A stretch of DNA of 64,000 nucleotides. Source: Garcia nutans. Its lineage: Eukaryota; Streptophyta; Magnoliopsida; Malpighiales; Euphorbiaceae. The notes beneath the pieces are model-generated. The model had not been told where the DNA came from. It searched no databases and saw nothing but the letters and a program-made list of their open reading frames with translations. Within the stretch, counting starts at the first letter, position 1. Every line of letters begins with the position of its first letter. The stretch lies in assembly GCA_947685225.1 (NCBI GenBank), contig CANTUV010000072.1:496001-560000 (forward strand). The letters run 5' to 3'. Both the position numbers and the translations under genes were made by a program. Shown here piece by piece: positions 45,106 through 56,394 of this stretch.

Positions 45106-46608
45106 TCAGGTCCATTCCTCCTTCTTGGGTACAAGATTGTCATCACTATCGCTTGAATCCCAAGACCCCTTCACAACACAAATTGCTACTTCTTTACCCA
45201 CCATAACTTGTTTAACTTTGCTAGATACCACTTCTTTTTTGGTTGCTTCTTCATCCATATCTTGGAAAGAAGACAGGACAAAACTTTCATGCAAACCTCC
45301 TCCAATCATGAAGGTCACCGGTGGTAGTAATATATTGAGCCTCGATAATGGATTGTCTTTGGTGTTTGGCTTGTTGGACTTGGGCAGCTTCAAATTTTAG
45401 ATCTCATGCGTCAACCTCGCACATCTATCGATATCATGTCCTTGCATTTGATGAAATTGACAAAATGCTTTAGTGTCAAAATTAGGTGGGAGAGGGTAAG
45501 GCAAAGGACGAGGATTTAAGGGTTGTAACAATCCCTTCTTTTGTAGCTTATTGAGGACCCAAGATAGTGGCTTCCCTAATTCTGAAAATTGCCTTCTTGT
45601 TCCTTGGCTAGTAGCATTAACACCAACTGCCTTTTGCATGCCTTGGTTACCAGACTGATAGTTTCCTTTCTCATTCCTTCTTGTTGAAAAGCGAATCTTC
45701 TCTCTTTTTCATTCTTCAATTTGCAGACCAGCTTGGAGAAGATCCTTGAAATCATGGATAAGTGTATGAGACATTCTTTCACGAAGACTAGGAAATACTC
45801 CTCTCACAATCATTCTTATTTGATCAAATTCATCGGGCCTCTTCTTGAGCAAAGCAGCCTTATTCCTCCATCTCTTCACATAGTCCATAAAATTCTCATT
45901 TGGCCTTTGTCTAATGGACTCCACTTCCATTAAGGTAACTTCCATTTCGACATTGTATCCATAATGTTGAATGAAGGCCTTGTATAGTAGATCCCAAATC
46001 TTTTGCGCACCTTCATCTAAGGTATTGAACCAGTTTTGGATAACAGGATCCAATGAGAGCATAAAGTACCATAGAGTTTAATCCTTAGTAGCTCTGGCAG
46101 ACTATATAGCAGTGATATACTGCTTCACATGGAGGTGAGAATTTTCGGTTCCATCAAACTTTGCAAAGGATGACATCTTAAATTTGTACGGAACTTCTTC
46201 ATCTAACTCAAATAATTTGTCAACTTCAGACATTTCTTCGATTTTCAGCTTCTTCTCAAATTTCTTTTCCAAGTCCGCAATCATCTTATCAACATCAAAC
46301 GTTTTGGTTTTCTCCATAATTGACCTTTCAACAATCTTCGGTTCTTTCTTCTTGTCTTGAGGATCTTAGAAGTATTAAGCCCAATCATCATCATCATCAA
46401 TGATCTCCTTATCGTCATCAAAAACCACTTCACCAACTTTAGCCTTCCCCTTGTCCTTTGGCTTCTTAGTGCTAGCAGATGCTTTGGCATTATTTCCTAA
46501 AATGGCAGCCAATTGGTTCTTCATGGTCTTAGCCAGGGCCTCTTTTATTTCTTCCATCTTGGCATTGAAGGCGTCATCCACCATTCTTTGAATTTGTTCA
46601 GGCTCCAT
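45106..46608 (-). pseudogene. Tat gag, same frame as pol, with stops
   Basis: Start chosen at 46608 (MEPEQIQRMVDDAFNAKMEE), which precedes a coiled-coil-like and Lys-rich N-terminus. The upstream ATG at 46806 has a non-Gag leader. The core has VPYKFKMSSFAKFDGTENSH, HLHVKQYITAI, then LSLDPVIQNWFNTL and NENFMDYVKRWRNKAALLKK, the usual Tat Gag landmarks. A zinc-knuckle-like motif FCQFHQMQGHDIDRCARL lies near 45420-45470. In-frame stops are at about 46375, 46100, 45600 and 45395, but most of the region to 43450 shares a single frame, so the ancestor likely made one Gag-Pol polyprotein. Particle assembly is the family role; this copy cannot do it. Confidence 0.85.
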
Positions 46609-47776
46609 TGCTTTTGGTGAACAAGTGATTGAGTCGTTGCTAGATTCTTCATTTTCGGCGTAAGTCAGATTTTTGTAAGCTTTTGAACTATCATAATCCA
46701 AGGCTATGAGCCAGAAGGGATTAATGATATGAGATGCAAATGTATGCATGTATGCATGTATGCACAAACAATGAACAAACAAGGATAAATAGGACGTTCC
46801 TTCCAACCTTATAACATCGACACATGAATGGCAAGTCTCTTTTCCTAGGTAATATAGTTAACAAAATATCAACACGAGGTATTTTGTTTTTGAATATTTT
46901 CCTCGGACGTTTCAACCAAAAGTTATATTTTCAAAATGGAAATCAGTTCATGATAATTCCCATTAATTAGGTTCTAATCCATTCAACCAACTAAAGTAGC
47001 TTTTATGCTATATTGAATTAAAACTAAATTAAGAGGTTTATTACAAATAGATTTCTCACTTGAAAAAGTAACTAATGATTCATACCAAAAACAAGCCCGT
47101 GATTAATAATTCTTAGTATAAACTAGGCTCACAATTGATTTTTGGTATTTTCATAATTGACCTAAATAATTTTACAAGCTCTTTGTAAGAAAAGGTTAGA
47201 TGAAAATAATTTTTTTTCTAAGCCCATCGTAAAAGGATTTTAGAAAAAATGGATTTCGGGATTTGTATTTGAGTCGTGAGAAAATGAATTTTTGATTTGT
47301 TTTTAGAAAAGTTTTATATCCAAAGACCATCTTGAAAAGTTTTAAAAATTGCTTTTGTCTTTTGGAATTTAAAGAAAAATTTATTTTGAACTTACAATAT
47401 ACTTAGTTCATATTAGAAAGAGAAAATCCAAATAAGCCATGATTTAAGCTAAGATAAATTAACCATAGTCAAACAACATGCATTTGGGGTAAAAACCTAA
47501 GGAAAGTAACTAGGCCAATTACATGAGTTTTAGTCTTTGGGTAAAAAGGCTTAGGTTTCCAAAGCAAGTTTATACCAAATGGTACAAGGCTATGAGTGGT
47601 TATGCCTTGCTCGATCTCTATACCTTGAGTGAAAGTATGGAATCCCTCACACAACACAACACGGGTAACACAGGCATCCTAACTCACGCACATAATGCAA
47701 TCTAATATGATGCAATAGATAATATCATGATAAGAAAGAATAGAATAATAAAAAGACCAATGGAATCAACTTCTCT
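46609..47776 (-). other. Untranslated leader of the Tat element
   Basis: About 1.2 kb between the primer site and gag, with no ORF of interest. A short (ATGCATGT)n-like repeat lies at 46737-46762. Two AT-rich stretches around 47160-47420 have no recognised signal. Confidence 0.6.
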
Positions 47777-47796
47777 TATCCCCAGTGGAGTCGCCA
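47777..47796 (-). other. tRNA primer binding site of the Tat element (likely tRNA-Arg)
   Basis: Minus strand reads TGGCGACTCCACTGGGGA, starting with TGG as required for pairing with a tRNA CCA end and placed 2 bases from the LTR end at 47799. The complement (CCCCAGTGGAGTCGCCA) looks like a tRNA 3' end. I associate it with arginine tRNA as used by Ogre/Tat elements, from memory and not by alignment. Confidence 0.75.
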
Positions 47797-49435
47797 CTGT
47801 GAGCGGGGATTTTTGCCCCCACTCTCGATGGAATGGTTCTTGTGACTTCAGCACTATTTAGGCTCGGGGCCTTAGAGAACACAGGCCAAAGGCCGAAGAA
47901 AATGGAGTCGCCACCCGGACGGGCCGAGAAAAAGAAAGGGGTGGATGACTGGATTCCTAAGAAATCTCCAACTCCCTAATGGGTTCGAAAAGTTAGGTAC
48001 GTGTGGGGAAGGTGAGAAATGTCCCAGCACCCCCATAATGCCCGGTTCATTAGAACCGGCCTCCTTTGCAGGTCTTAATATTATAAAATTCTTAAATATA
48101 ACAATATTATCCAAACTACATACAACAATTAAAATAAAGCATCATTATATTAAAATCAAAGAAATGTCCAAACAAAACAAATAAATGGACACCCATCCAA
48201 GGATGGAAACATGTCCTTACATCGTCCATGTCTAAAACTAAATAAGACACCCACCAAAAAGTGGAAACGTGTCCTTTATATTGGTCCAAAAACTTTAAAA
48301 TAAAATAAATTACATGATGGTCACGACATGAAGTACTCAAAAATATGGAAACATACCTTTTACCATATTTTGAAATCAAAATAAATCAATAAAAGTAAAC
48401 AACCATTCATCATAAATAAATCATTCATTAAAGACATCAAACATCAATCATAATATATAATAAACATTCATCCAATTTAAATAAAATAGTAAATATATTA
48501 ACTTTAGGGGTTCATGCATCAATTAGGGTTTCTAGGGTTTTATATTTAATAAATAGGGTTTTGCTTATACTTGTTTAATTAGTTGAGAAATATTTTTGTA
48601 ATATCCCAATGTATGCCCTAGAAGTTTTAATACAATTATTGTTTGATTTGAATTTAATGTACATATGTTTTTGCAAAGGAAATGATTGTGTTAATGAAAT
48701 GTATATGTTGTATATATGTTAATATATATAACATATATGTTGGTCAAATGGAGAGTCAAGGGAAGAAGATATTTTATTTGGGATGATGTGAAATTACTTC
48801 AATGGGCATATAAGTGACAAAGGTTAAGTTAAATGGATGAGGGCATTTAGGTAATTGCTTGGCTAGAATTGCTTGGTGGAGATTTAAAGAAGAAAAGAAG
48901 TTGACTTGTGTGTATTTTTCTTTTCTTCTCCTTTGTGTGCCGGCTATCCAAGAAAAGAGAGAGCAAGAGAGGTATTCTTAATGCTAGAATCAAATTGAAG
49001 GAGGAATCAAAGGTTTTGGTTGGAGATTTGTGAAATTTCTTCATTTAAGGTAAGTACTCTCTTGTTTCTTTTTGTTATTTTGAAGTTGAGTATAAGATGA
49101 GTTATAGTTTGTTGATATTATGACTTGGTGTGTTTGAGATGTGTTTACAAGTGTTGAAATTGATTGTAAGTTAAAAGAAATTGAATTGGTGTTGGTTTTG
49201 TTTTGAAGATGGTGAGTTAAGTGGATGTTGATGTTGAAAGATCAAGAGTGAAGTTGGTTTTAGGGTTTTGAAGTGGTAAATGATTATATGTATGGTTAAT
49301 GTGGATATTGTGTTAAACATGCAAAATAAGTGTTAATGACTTTGATTACATTCATTTGAATGAGTTTATGTTGTGCATAATGTGTTTAATTTCAATCAAA
49401 AGAGTGTTGGCTATGGTTAGGGTTCTTGTTCATAA

Positions 49436-49625
49436 GAGACACGGCCAAACCTAAGAAGAGACACGGCCAAAACTAAAGGATTTTTGAGAGACACGGCCAA
49501 GTCTATGGAAATTTGGCAGTGTTGGATGATTTTTGGAGAGGACACGGCCGTGTCCCTTGCCCATGTTTGATTCTGTTGCTTTTGGTTGAGAGACGCGGCC
49601 ACAAGCTTGGTCGTGTCCCTTGAGT
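49436..49625. repeat. Array of GACACGGCCAAG motifs and one full palindrome
   Basis: Three single arms (AGAGACACGGCCAA), then GGACACGGCCGTGTCCC (a complete palindrome, about 49538-49554), then GACGCGGCCACAAGCTTGGT with its partner CGTGTCCC. These are less regular than the other arrays. Confidence 0.8.
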
Positions 49626-49915
49626 GTGTTGGTTACTGTGTTTGGTTTTTGTTCTTCTTGCATTGATGAGATTGAACATACATTTGATTATGCATATGAC
49701 ACTATATGAACAATGTTATGTTATATGCATTGTGAATCTTGTGAATGATAAGATGCTATATGAAATGATATGAAGCCATTGTGATTGGTTATGATAACTC
49801 AAATGTGATGTGAAGACATTGTAATTGGCTATGATGATTCCATTGAAAGAACATAAGGCATGTTTGCCTAATTGATGATGAGATTTGAGAATGAAATAAT
49901 AAATGAATTGTGTGT

Positions 49916-50200
49916 CTAATGTGTTATTCATTTTCAGAGTTTTGTTATTGGTGGCATGCCTATTGGTAACATTCTCTAGAAGTTAGGTTGGATTTGATCC
50001 TTGAAGCCTAATTGAGATGTTACAACCCTTGAAGCTAGGTTGGGTTGGTTCTTGAAGCCATGTTGGGTTGATACTTAGCATCTTTGTTCCCCTTGAAGCT
50101 TGGTTGAACCTAAATCCTTGAAGCCTAGTTGGGTTTATGATAATGATAAATGTGATAACAAAACCAAAGCATTAACTCTGAAAATTGAATGGCATATTAG
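49916..50200 (+). repeat. Conserved LTR block with terminal inverted repeats
   Basis: Arms TTTTCAGAGTT (49931-49941) and AACTCTGAAAA (50174-50184) pair perfectly. ATTCA and TGAAT extend the stem across a one-base bulge, and CTAATGTG/CATATTAG extend it further with mismatches. GGCATGCC is kept. Confidence 0.85.
49975..50132. repeat. Short tandem repeats CTTGAAGCYWRGTTGGGTT
   Basis: About six diverged copies, each with TTGAAGC followed by GTTGGGTT or GGTTGAACCT. In the related LTRs the same place is filled by AACCCGGCTAGAC/TTACGACCCGGTC units. Confidence 0.75.
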
Positions 50201-52323
50201 AGTGTTTTGGGCCCATGCTTGTCTTTGTATATAATGTGGTTCTTGAATGGTAAAATCATTGGAACTATGAAGATGTAATATGAATATTGTTATGACATCG
50301 AATGTAGTGTGATGTGGTAATGTGATGTGCTTTTATGTGTATGGTTTATGAAATATAAAGGTGTGATGTTAGCTTTTCACCTATGATGTTAACTTTATAA
50401 TTTAGATGTGTATCATTGCATTGCCTTAAAGTATAGTGTTGGTATATTTTGTACTACTAAGCCGATGGCTTAGCGCGATAGTGTTTAATCGCGCAGGTGA
50501 CAGAGTTGAACCTGAGACTTCTTCGAGACCGAGTGAGAGTAGACATTGAAGAGTTCATTTTGGGACTTAAAGATCAGAGAAGAGCTGCCAATCATGTATA
50601 TATTCTATGTTTTATAAACTTTGATTTATAACATATTTGTAATAACTTCCACTGTGAATTAATAAATGTTTTTATATATGGTGTCGTTTGGATTTCTTTT
50701 AAATGTTTAAGATTGATTGCACTTATTTATAAAGATATTTGTTGTGTTTTTTTTTAAACTGTGGCATTTTCTATATTCAGTATACGTATTTTATGATCGT
50801 TTAAGCATGCTTGGTACGTATACGGGATATATGGGTGTTACAATTTTAAAATAATAACATAGCTACTGGATGTTTTAAAGATTTAGGGTTTTGGATGTTT
50901 TTAGAAAATAATGCTACTGTGATTTAAAGAAATAGGTTTGATTAGGGTTTAAAGCAAACAGATTGTTGTTTTGATTTTTAGAAAAATGTAATTAGGATTT
51001 CAGATTTGAAAAACATGTTTTAAGGCTATTAAAGTTTCAGGGTTTTACGGTTAAGATATTAGGGTTTTGTGGTTTGAAATCTTGATTCTATAGATTATGA
51101 TTTTGAATTTATAATTTGATGTTTTTCTGTGATCAAAGTTGAGTGTGCTTTTAATATTGACTATATCAACTACTTATGTATTTTTAGGTGAAACTAATAT
51201 ACAAAGCCAAATTTATTGTTGAAAGATTAAAAATAGCTCACTGAATAAAATTATAATAAAATAGCTACTATAGAAGTTTGGAAACGAAATTAATTAAGAA
51301 TTAGGGTTTGAATAACTTAGGGTTTATGAAATTAGATTTGTGTTGAATGATTATATTATTTACTTTAATTAAGACCTTAAGTATTGTATGAACTAATTCA
51401 TGCTACTGCCTAAACTAAATTGAAGGAAGAATTAAATAACTAAGGCAGTGTGATGATGGCTTAAAAGGTGAAGATGATTAATGATTCAATAAACTAAAGT
51501 TAGAGCAATTTACCTACGTTTGAAGGCTCCACCAAATTTGAAGAGATTGAACCAAGCTGTTGCCTACTTCAAATTTAATTTTGGTTGAGCAAAGCAATCT
51601 GGAGATGATTGATTATTGCCTCCTTTGCTTGCTGTCTCTTAAATTTCTCCTTGCTTGCTAGGGTTTTCTTTTGGCCGAGAGAATTTTTGAGAGTCCCAAG
51701 TTTGGTTCCTAGTTTCTTTTTTTTTTTGAAAGATCTAAGTTCAGTCTCCCAAAATCTAGATCCCTTTCTAAAGTGTTTTAATGTGGTATTTATAGGAAAA
51801 AATCCAAACCTAATTCTAATTGTCTAAGGAAATTAAAACCATTTAGGAAAAGAGCCCAATTCACCATAGGAATTTGGCCCAAGCCAATTCACTTTCGGCG
51901 ACGAAAAATTTTGGTCGCCAATTTTTATTTATTTATTTATTATTTATTTATATTTTTTTTACTTTACTAATATTACCTTTTTTATTTTTATTAAAAATTA
52001 AAAATAAAAATAAAAATTATTTAATTAAAATACCAAAAAAATTATTTTGGACTATAAAAAATATTGGACCAGACTGGGTCTACAATTTGTACTTACCTCT
52101 AAAAGCAATAAAATAAGCTCAGACACCACTTTCAACCTTCTTTTCCAAGATATCCCTCAACACTTGGATTGGGCAACTCAAGTCTCCTCAAAGCATAAAC
52201 CAAATGTGATTATAAATAATCACTTAGTAACACACTTAAAGGCATATACATAACCTCTCAACACAAGGATAAGAAACACAAAGGAAAATAAGGACAAGAA
52301 CTATCTATTTGCAAAATCTACAA

Positions 52324-52673
52324 ATGACACGCTCAACAACACGGGAATGTCAATGACAGTGCCCTAAACCCACATCATAGAAGCTTTGACACGCTCAGTG
52401 ACATGGGAGTGTCAATGACTGTGTCCTTAGCTCTGCATTATAGCAGATAAGACACATCCAAAGACATGGGCGTGTCCCTGCCCGTGCCAAAACTCCTACA
52501 TCACTGTAGCTATGACACGCTCAGTGACATGGGTGTGTGGCACATGACAATACTATAACATTACAGAAGCTGTGACACGCTCAGTGACATGGGCATGTCA
52601 CTCCACATGTTACCAATACTGAAAATAGAACCATCGACACACCCAAAGACATGGCTATGTCTTCAGGCGTGTC
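52324..52673. repeat. Palindrome-module array, 6 units
   Basis: Units such as TGACACGCTCAGTGACATGG followed by GAGTGTCA. They are the reverse complement of the units in the 39769-40062 array and share spacers (AGAAGCT, ACCCACA). Confidence 0.85.
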
Positions 52674-52740
52674 AGGCCAAATTTCTGATATCAACACATA
52701 TTTGTCACATCCAAAGTTATCTTTCTTTTCCCTTTCCAAC

Positions 52741-55607
52741 TGTAATATCCTAAAATTTTTGAAAATTTCTAATTTTTGAAAATTTTGATAAAATAAATTA
52801 AAATTTAAAAAGATAAATTAAATTAATGGTTTTAAATGAAAAATGAAGGGATTTTAAATGAAAAAGTGGAATATATATGTGATATATATGCAAAATATAT
52901 GTAACATATAAAAGTCAACACTTTTTAAAAGAAAAGTCAAAGTCCAATGGCATTTTGTAAATAAATTTTAGAAATTTAAAATTAATAAAATAATTCAAAA
53001 ATAAATTATTTTTGAATGGAAGAGGAAAATTAGGACTTTTAATTTATTAAATAATTAATTAATTAATTATTAAATTATTTTAGTATATATATATGGTTTA
53101 AAATAAAGATGAAAGGAAAAAAAATTAAAAAAGCCTTCTTCTTCTTCTTCTCCACAAGGGCCGAAACTCCATAGGAGTCTAAACCAAGATTTTGATTCTT
53201 CCATACACCAAGGATTGAAAGAATTTTAAGGATTCAAGTGGAGTTTTAGAAGTTTCTTCATCAATTAGTAAGTTTCCAACTCTTTTCTTTGAATTTCATG
53301 GAAATTTTATTTATGTGAGTTTTGGACTTTTGAAGTAGTATGTTATAATTGTTGAAATTGGTGTGTATGATGTTATTTTGGGTAGTTAATAATGATTTTA
53401 AGGTTAGATTGAAGAGATGATGGAGTTTGGATAAAGAATGGTGAAGAGAGAGAATTTAGGGTTATGAATTTTTGGGGTTTTGGAAACATGAGCTTTAATT
53501 GTGCAAATTGGTTCTAAATGTGTTGTTTTAATTCATAAACAAGTATTTTAAAGTCAAATATTGGATTTGGTTGTGTTTGGTTGGAGTTTGAGAATGGAAG
53601 TGGAGATTTAGGCACTTTTCCAAAGTGGTTGAATTGTGTGATTTTATTTGTTTAAACATGTTGTTTAGTGTTAAAAGTGATTAATATAAGCTTGAAATGA
53701 GTAATGGATTGTGTTGGAATGGAAAACCTTCAATGGGGGAAGGTTATACCATTTTTGAGATTTTGTGTATAAGAATGTATTTTTATAATGTAAATGATTT
53801 AAATGTATTAAAATATATTTTTAATAATATAAATAAACTTAAAGCACTAATTTAATTATAGTAGAATGGAATTCTAATGTTAAAGTAAGGAAAGGCTAAA
53901 TTTTTAGAAATTTGTAGGAGTGATGTTTAATTATGGTTAAATATTGGAAATACCATTAAATGTGATACTAAATGATTATTTGCTATCATATTTGGTTTAG
54001 GCATTGAGGGAAGTTGATTTGCTTCATCCAAGTGGTGAAGGAAAAGTTGGAAAGATAGGATTGGAGGTTATTTTAAGCTTGCTTTGGGTTGCTAGTGGAG
54101 GTATGTACAAACTTTGAATATATTGTTTATATTTGCATGACATTTGGGCTTAACAAATTTTGGTTGAAAAATGTGTTAAGCTACATGGTACATTGATTGT
54201 GTATAAATAATGTTGTATGACATTTGTAATATCATATATGTGTTAAATGCATTGTGAAAAGCCATTGATAATGGCTAAATTTTGTAAAATGTGAAAAATG
54301 AATATTATGTGGAAATATCCAAAGTAATTGGGTAATGTGTTGTAAATGCAAAAATGAGATATGTGGTATAATGAAATAAATTGATATTGATAAAAATGAG
54401 AAAAATGAGAAAAGTGAGAAAAATGAGAAAGATGGGAAAAATGAGAAAAGTGAGAAAAAAAAGTGAAAATAAGGCAATGTGCCTAGATTGAATATGTGAA
54501 AATGAGAAAGAGATTAATAATGAGAAATATGAATAATATTGTGTGTCTAGTATGTTATTCAATTTTCAGAGTTCTGTGTTTGGTGGCATGCCTATGATTG
54601 CCTACGGGCTAGGCGTCGGGCGTTATTGTGAAAATATTTTTTAGGTGAAAAGACTGGGTCGTAAGCCTCAAAAACAAATAATTAAAGCTAGGATGAGTGA
54701 AAAGACTAGGTCGTAAGCTCATGCCTAGTTGGAATATTCCATTGATATATTGCCTACGGGGCTAGACACATGGTGTCATTATAGACCAAAACAGTAACTC
54801 TGGAATTTGAATAGCATGTTAGTTATCTTTGGGCCCATATTTGTGTTTGTTTATATGTGAATTGTGATTATGAAATATTTGAAAAAATAATAAAAAAATG
54901 AAATGATGTGACATATATATATGCATTGTGCATTGACTTTTATTATTATTATCAAAGTTTGTACCACTAGACTTCGGCTTAGCACGATTGTTTCCATCAT
55001 GCAAGTGACAGGGTAGACTCAGCTGAGCCAGAGAGTTCTTCTAAACCAGGTCGGGTCTAGACTTGTAGTTGAGCTTATTGAGTTGTTATCGAGATCAGAA
55101 ACACTGTCAGCATCATGTAATATTTTGAGTATTATGCATAATATATTATGTTTTAGATTTTATGTATTGTATATTATAAAGAATATTTGGGTCAATGTAT
55201 TTGAAATGGAAGAGTAAATGTGTTTTAAATTATATATATCTATATATATATGTTTGAGAAACTTGGTAAAATTGAGGAGTATGGTTGAGATGGAGATTTG
55301 AAATTATTTGGAAGTGTTTTCTTTTCGCAGGTTGTGTTTTGCTGAATTTTGGGATGTCCAAATAACAGACAAAACTCTGGCGAATTTTTTCCAGAGATTT
55401 TTAAATATAATATTTATTTTGGGTTCCTATAACAAGTAAAGAATATTTATATGCTATTTAATTTTATATATTTAGAATTTGAAATTTTAAATTGGAAATG
55501 TGAAAAATTTTTATTAAACCGGTCTGTGACATTTTTGTACCGTATATACGTATTTTACATATGCTGAAAATATATATTGTACGTATATGGGGTATAAGGG
55601 TGTTACA
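52741..55607 (+). mobile_element. Solo LTR (2,867 bp), TSD CCAAC
   Basis: TGTAATATCCTAAA to GGGTGTTACA, flanked by CCAAC (52736-52740 and 55608-55612). It resembles the LTR of the non-coding element at 9627-12854 read on its minus strand, including GCATTGAGGGAAGTTGATTT (54001-54020) and the CTCTGGCGAATTTTTTCCAG stretch near 55375. It is thus a member of the same non-coding family. Stem-loop 54149-54180, block 54547-54822 and a weakened twin hairpin at 54958-55010. Confidence 0.92.
54547..54822 (+). repeat. Conserved LTR block with terminal inverted repeats
   Basis: Left arm CTAGTATGTTATTCAATT continuing TTCAGAGTT. The right arm, AACTCTGGAATTTGAATAGC then ATGTTAG, is its inverted match over 27 bases with few differences, several of them G-T compatible. 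A GAGAAAAAT tandem run (54392-54470) lies just outside. Confidence 0.8.
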
Positions 55608-56381
55608 CCAACTCTATTCAAACTCAACCAAATCTATTATTTTACAATAAAATACTTATATATACATCAAAACAACTCAGTTAAAAGCAAAATACACAAT
55701 TTAAAATTATGACTTCACAACTAAAAAGTTACATAACCCAAAATTCTTACTCTCTTCACCAAAAGTTAACCATTTCTTCAATCCAACCCTAAAATCATAG
55801 TTAACTACTCAAAACAACTTCATACATACTAATACCAACCATTAAAACATAATACACTAAATATCCAATTCACACATATACAAACTTTCATAGAAAATTA
55901 AGGAAACGAGTTAGAAACTTACCAAATATGGAGAAAATCCCCAAAACTCCAACACGTACACTTGAAATCCTTCAATAACTTGAGCTTAGAAGAGACAAAT
56001 CCTTCCTTCCCTCTAATGGATAAAACCGGCTTCAATGGAGAAAGAAGAAGAAGATGATGATCCATACTTATCTCTATCGAACTATTACACTTTTAACCAC
56101 TTAATTTTCCACTTTAATTATCCACCAAGTAAAATATATTATTACTTAATTAACATCAAAAATTATCTTCCACTAACTATACAATTTACTTTTCAATAAT
56201 TTAAAATAACATTTGACTAATTTAAAATATTGACTTGTATATGTTATGTATATCTACATATATATTTCATATACACATTTTACTTTTTTCACTTAAATAT
56301 ATTTATTTATTTTTTATTTTTTTATTAAATTATTTATTTAATTTTCAAAAATTAAAATTTTTAAAATTTTGAAATATTACA

Positions 56382-56394
56382 ATTCTCTCCCTCT
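56382..56394 (-). other. Polypurine tract of the Tekay-like remnant
   Basis: Minus-strand AGAGGGAGAAT directly upstream of the LTR start TGTAATATTTC at 56381. Confidence 0.85.

Larger units (their letters stand above)
48597..50842 (+). mobile_element. Solo LTR (2,246 bp) in the Tat 5' LTR, TSD ATTTT
   Basis: TGTAATATCCCAATG to GGGTGTTACA, flanked by ATTTT at 48592-48596 and 50843-50847. It has a promoter hairpin (about 48709-48733), an array of GAGACACGGCCAAG-type motifs, an inverted-repeat block with the best-preserved arms (49916-50200), a run of about 25-bp TTGAAGCC...GTTGGGTT repeats, and a twin hairpin with two perfect stems (50449-50500). Confidence 0.92.
27100..52084 (-). mobile_element. 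Tat-clade Ty3/gypsy element, 3' LTR missing, with nested inserts
   Basis: The minus-strand order is 5' LTR (52084-47799), tRNA primer site (47796-47777), leader, gag, protease with a G-patch, RT, RNase H, a second archaeal-type RNase H, integrase. The second RNase H is the recognised signature of the Tat clade. It is interrupted by a Tekay-like element (28283-41659, TSD TTCCC) and, in the 5' LTR, by a solo LTR (48597-50842, TSD ATTTT). Downstream of integrase lies the antisense DUF7745-like ORF. I do not find the second LTR (start TGTGAGCGGGGATTTTTG) anywhere left of pol, so the 3' end was lost. The right edge abuts a Tekay-like LTR fragment at 52085; the expected target copy there is ATTTG (52085-52089). 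Confidence 0.85.
47799..52084 (-). repeat. 5' LTR of the Tat element, with nested solo LTR (about 2.04 kb net)
   Basis: In plus orientation it begins TGTGAGCGGGGATTTTTG beside the primer site and ends CTGGGTCTACA at 52084. Its minus-strand start is therefore TGTAGACCCAG. The halves at 47799-48596 and 50843-52084 are separated by a solo LTR with TSD ATTTT. The inner end is GC-rich (GGAGTCGCCACCCGGACGGG near 47905); the rest is AT-rich. Confidence 0.8.

Noticed and set aside
45125..45933. Plus-strand ORFs opposite Tat gag
   Set aside because: Antisense shadows; Gag landmarks are on the minus strand.
47777..47796. Possible tRNA gene end (CCCCAGTGGAGTCGCCA)
   Set aside because: Only the tRNA 3' end complement is present, at the LTR edge with an encoded CCA; this is a primer binding site.
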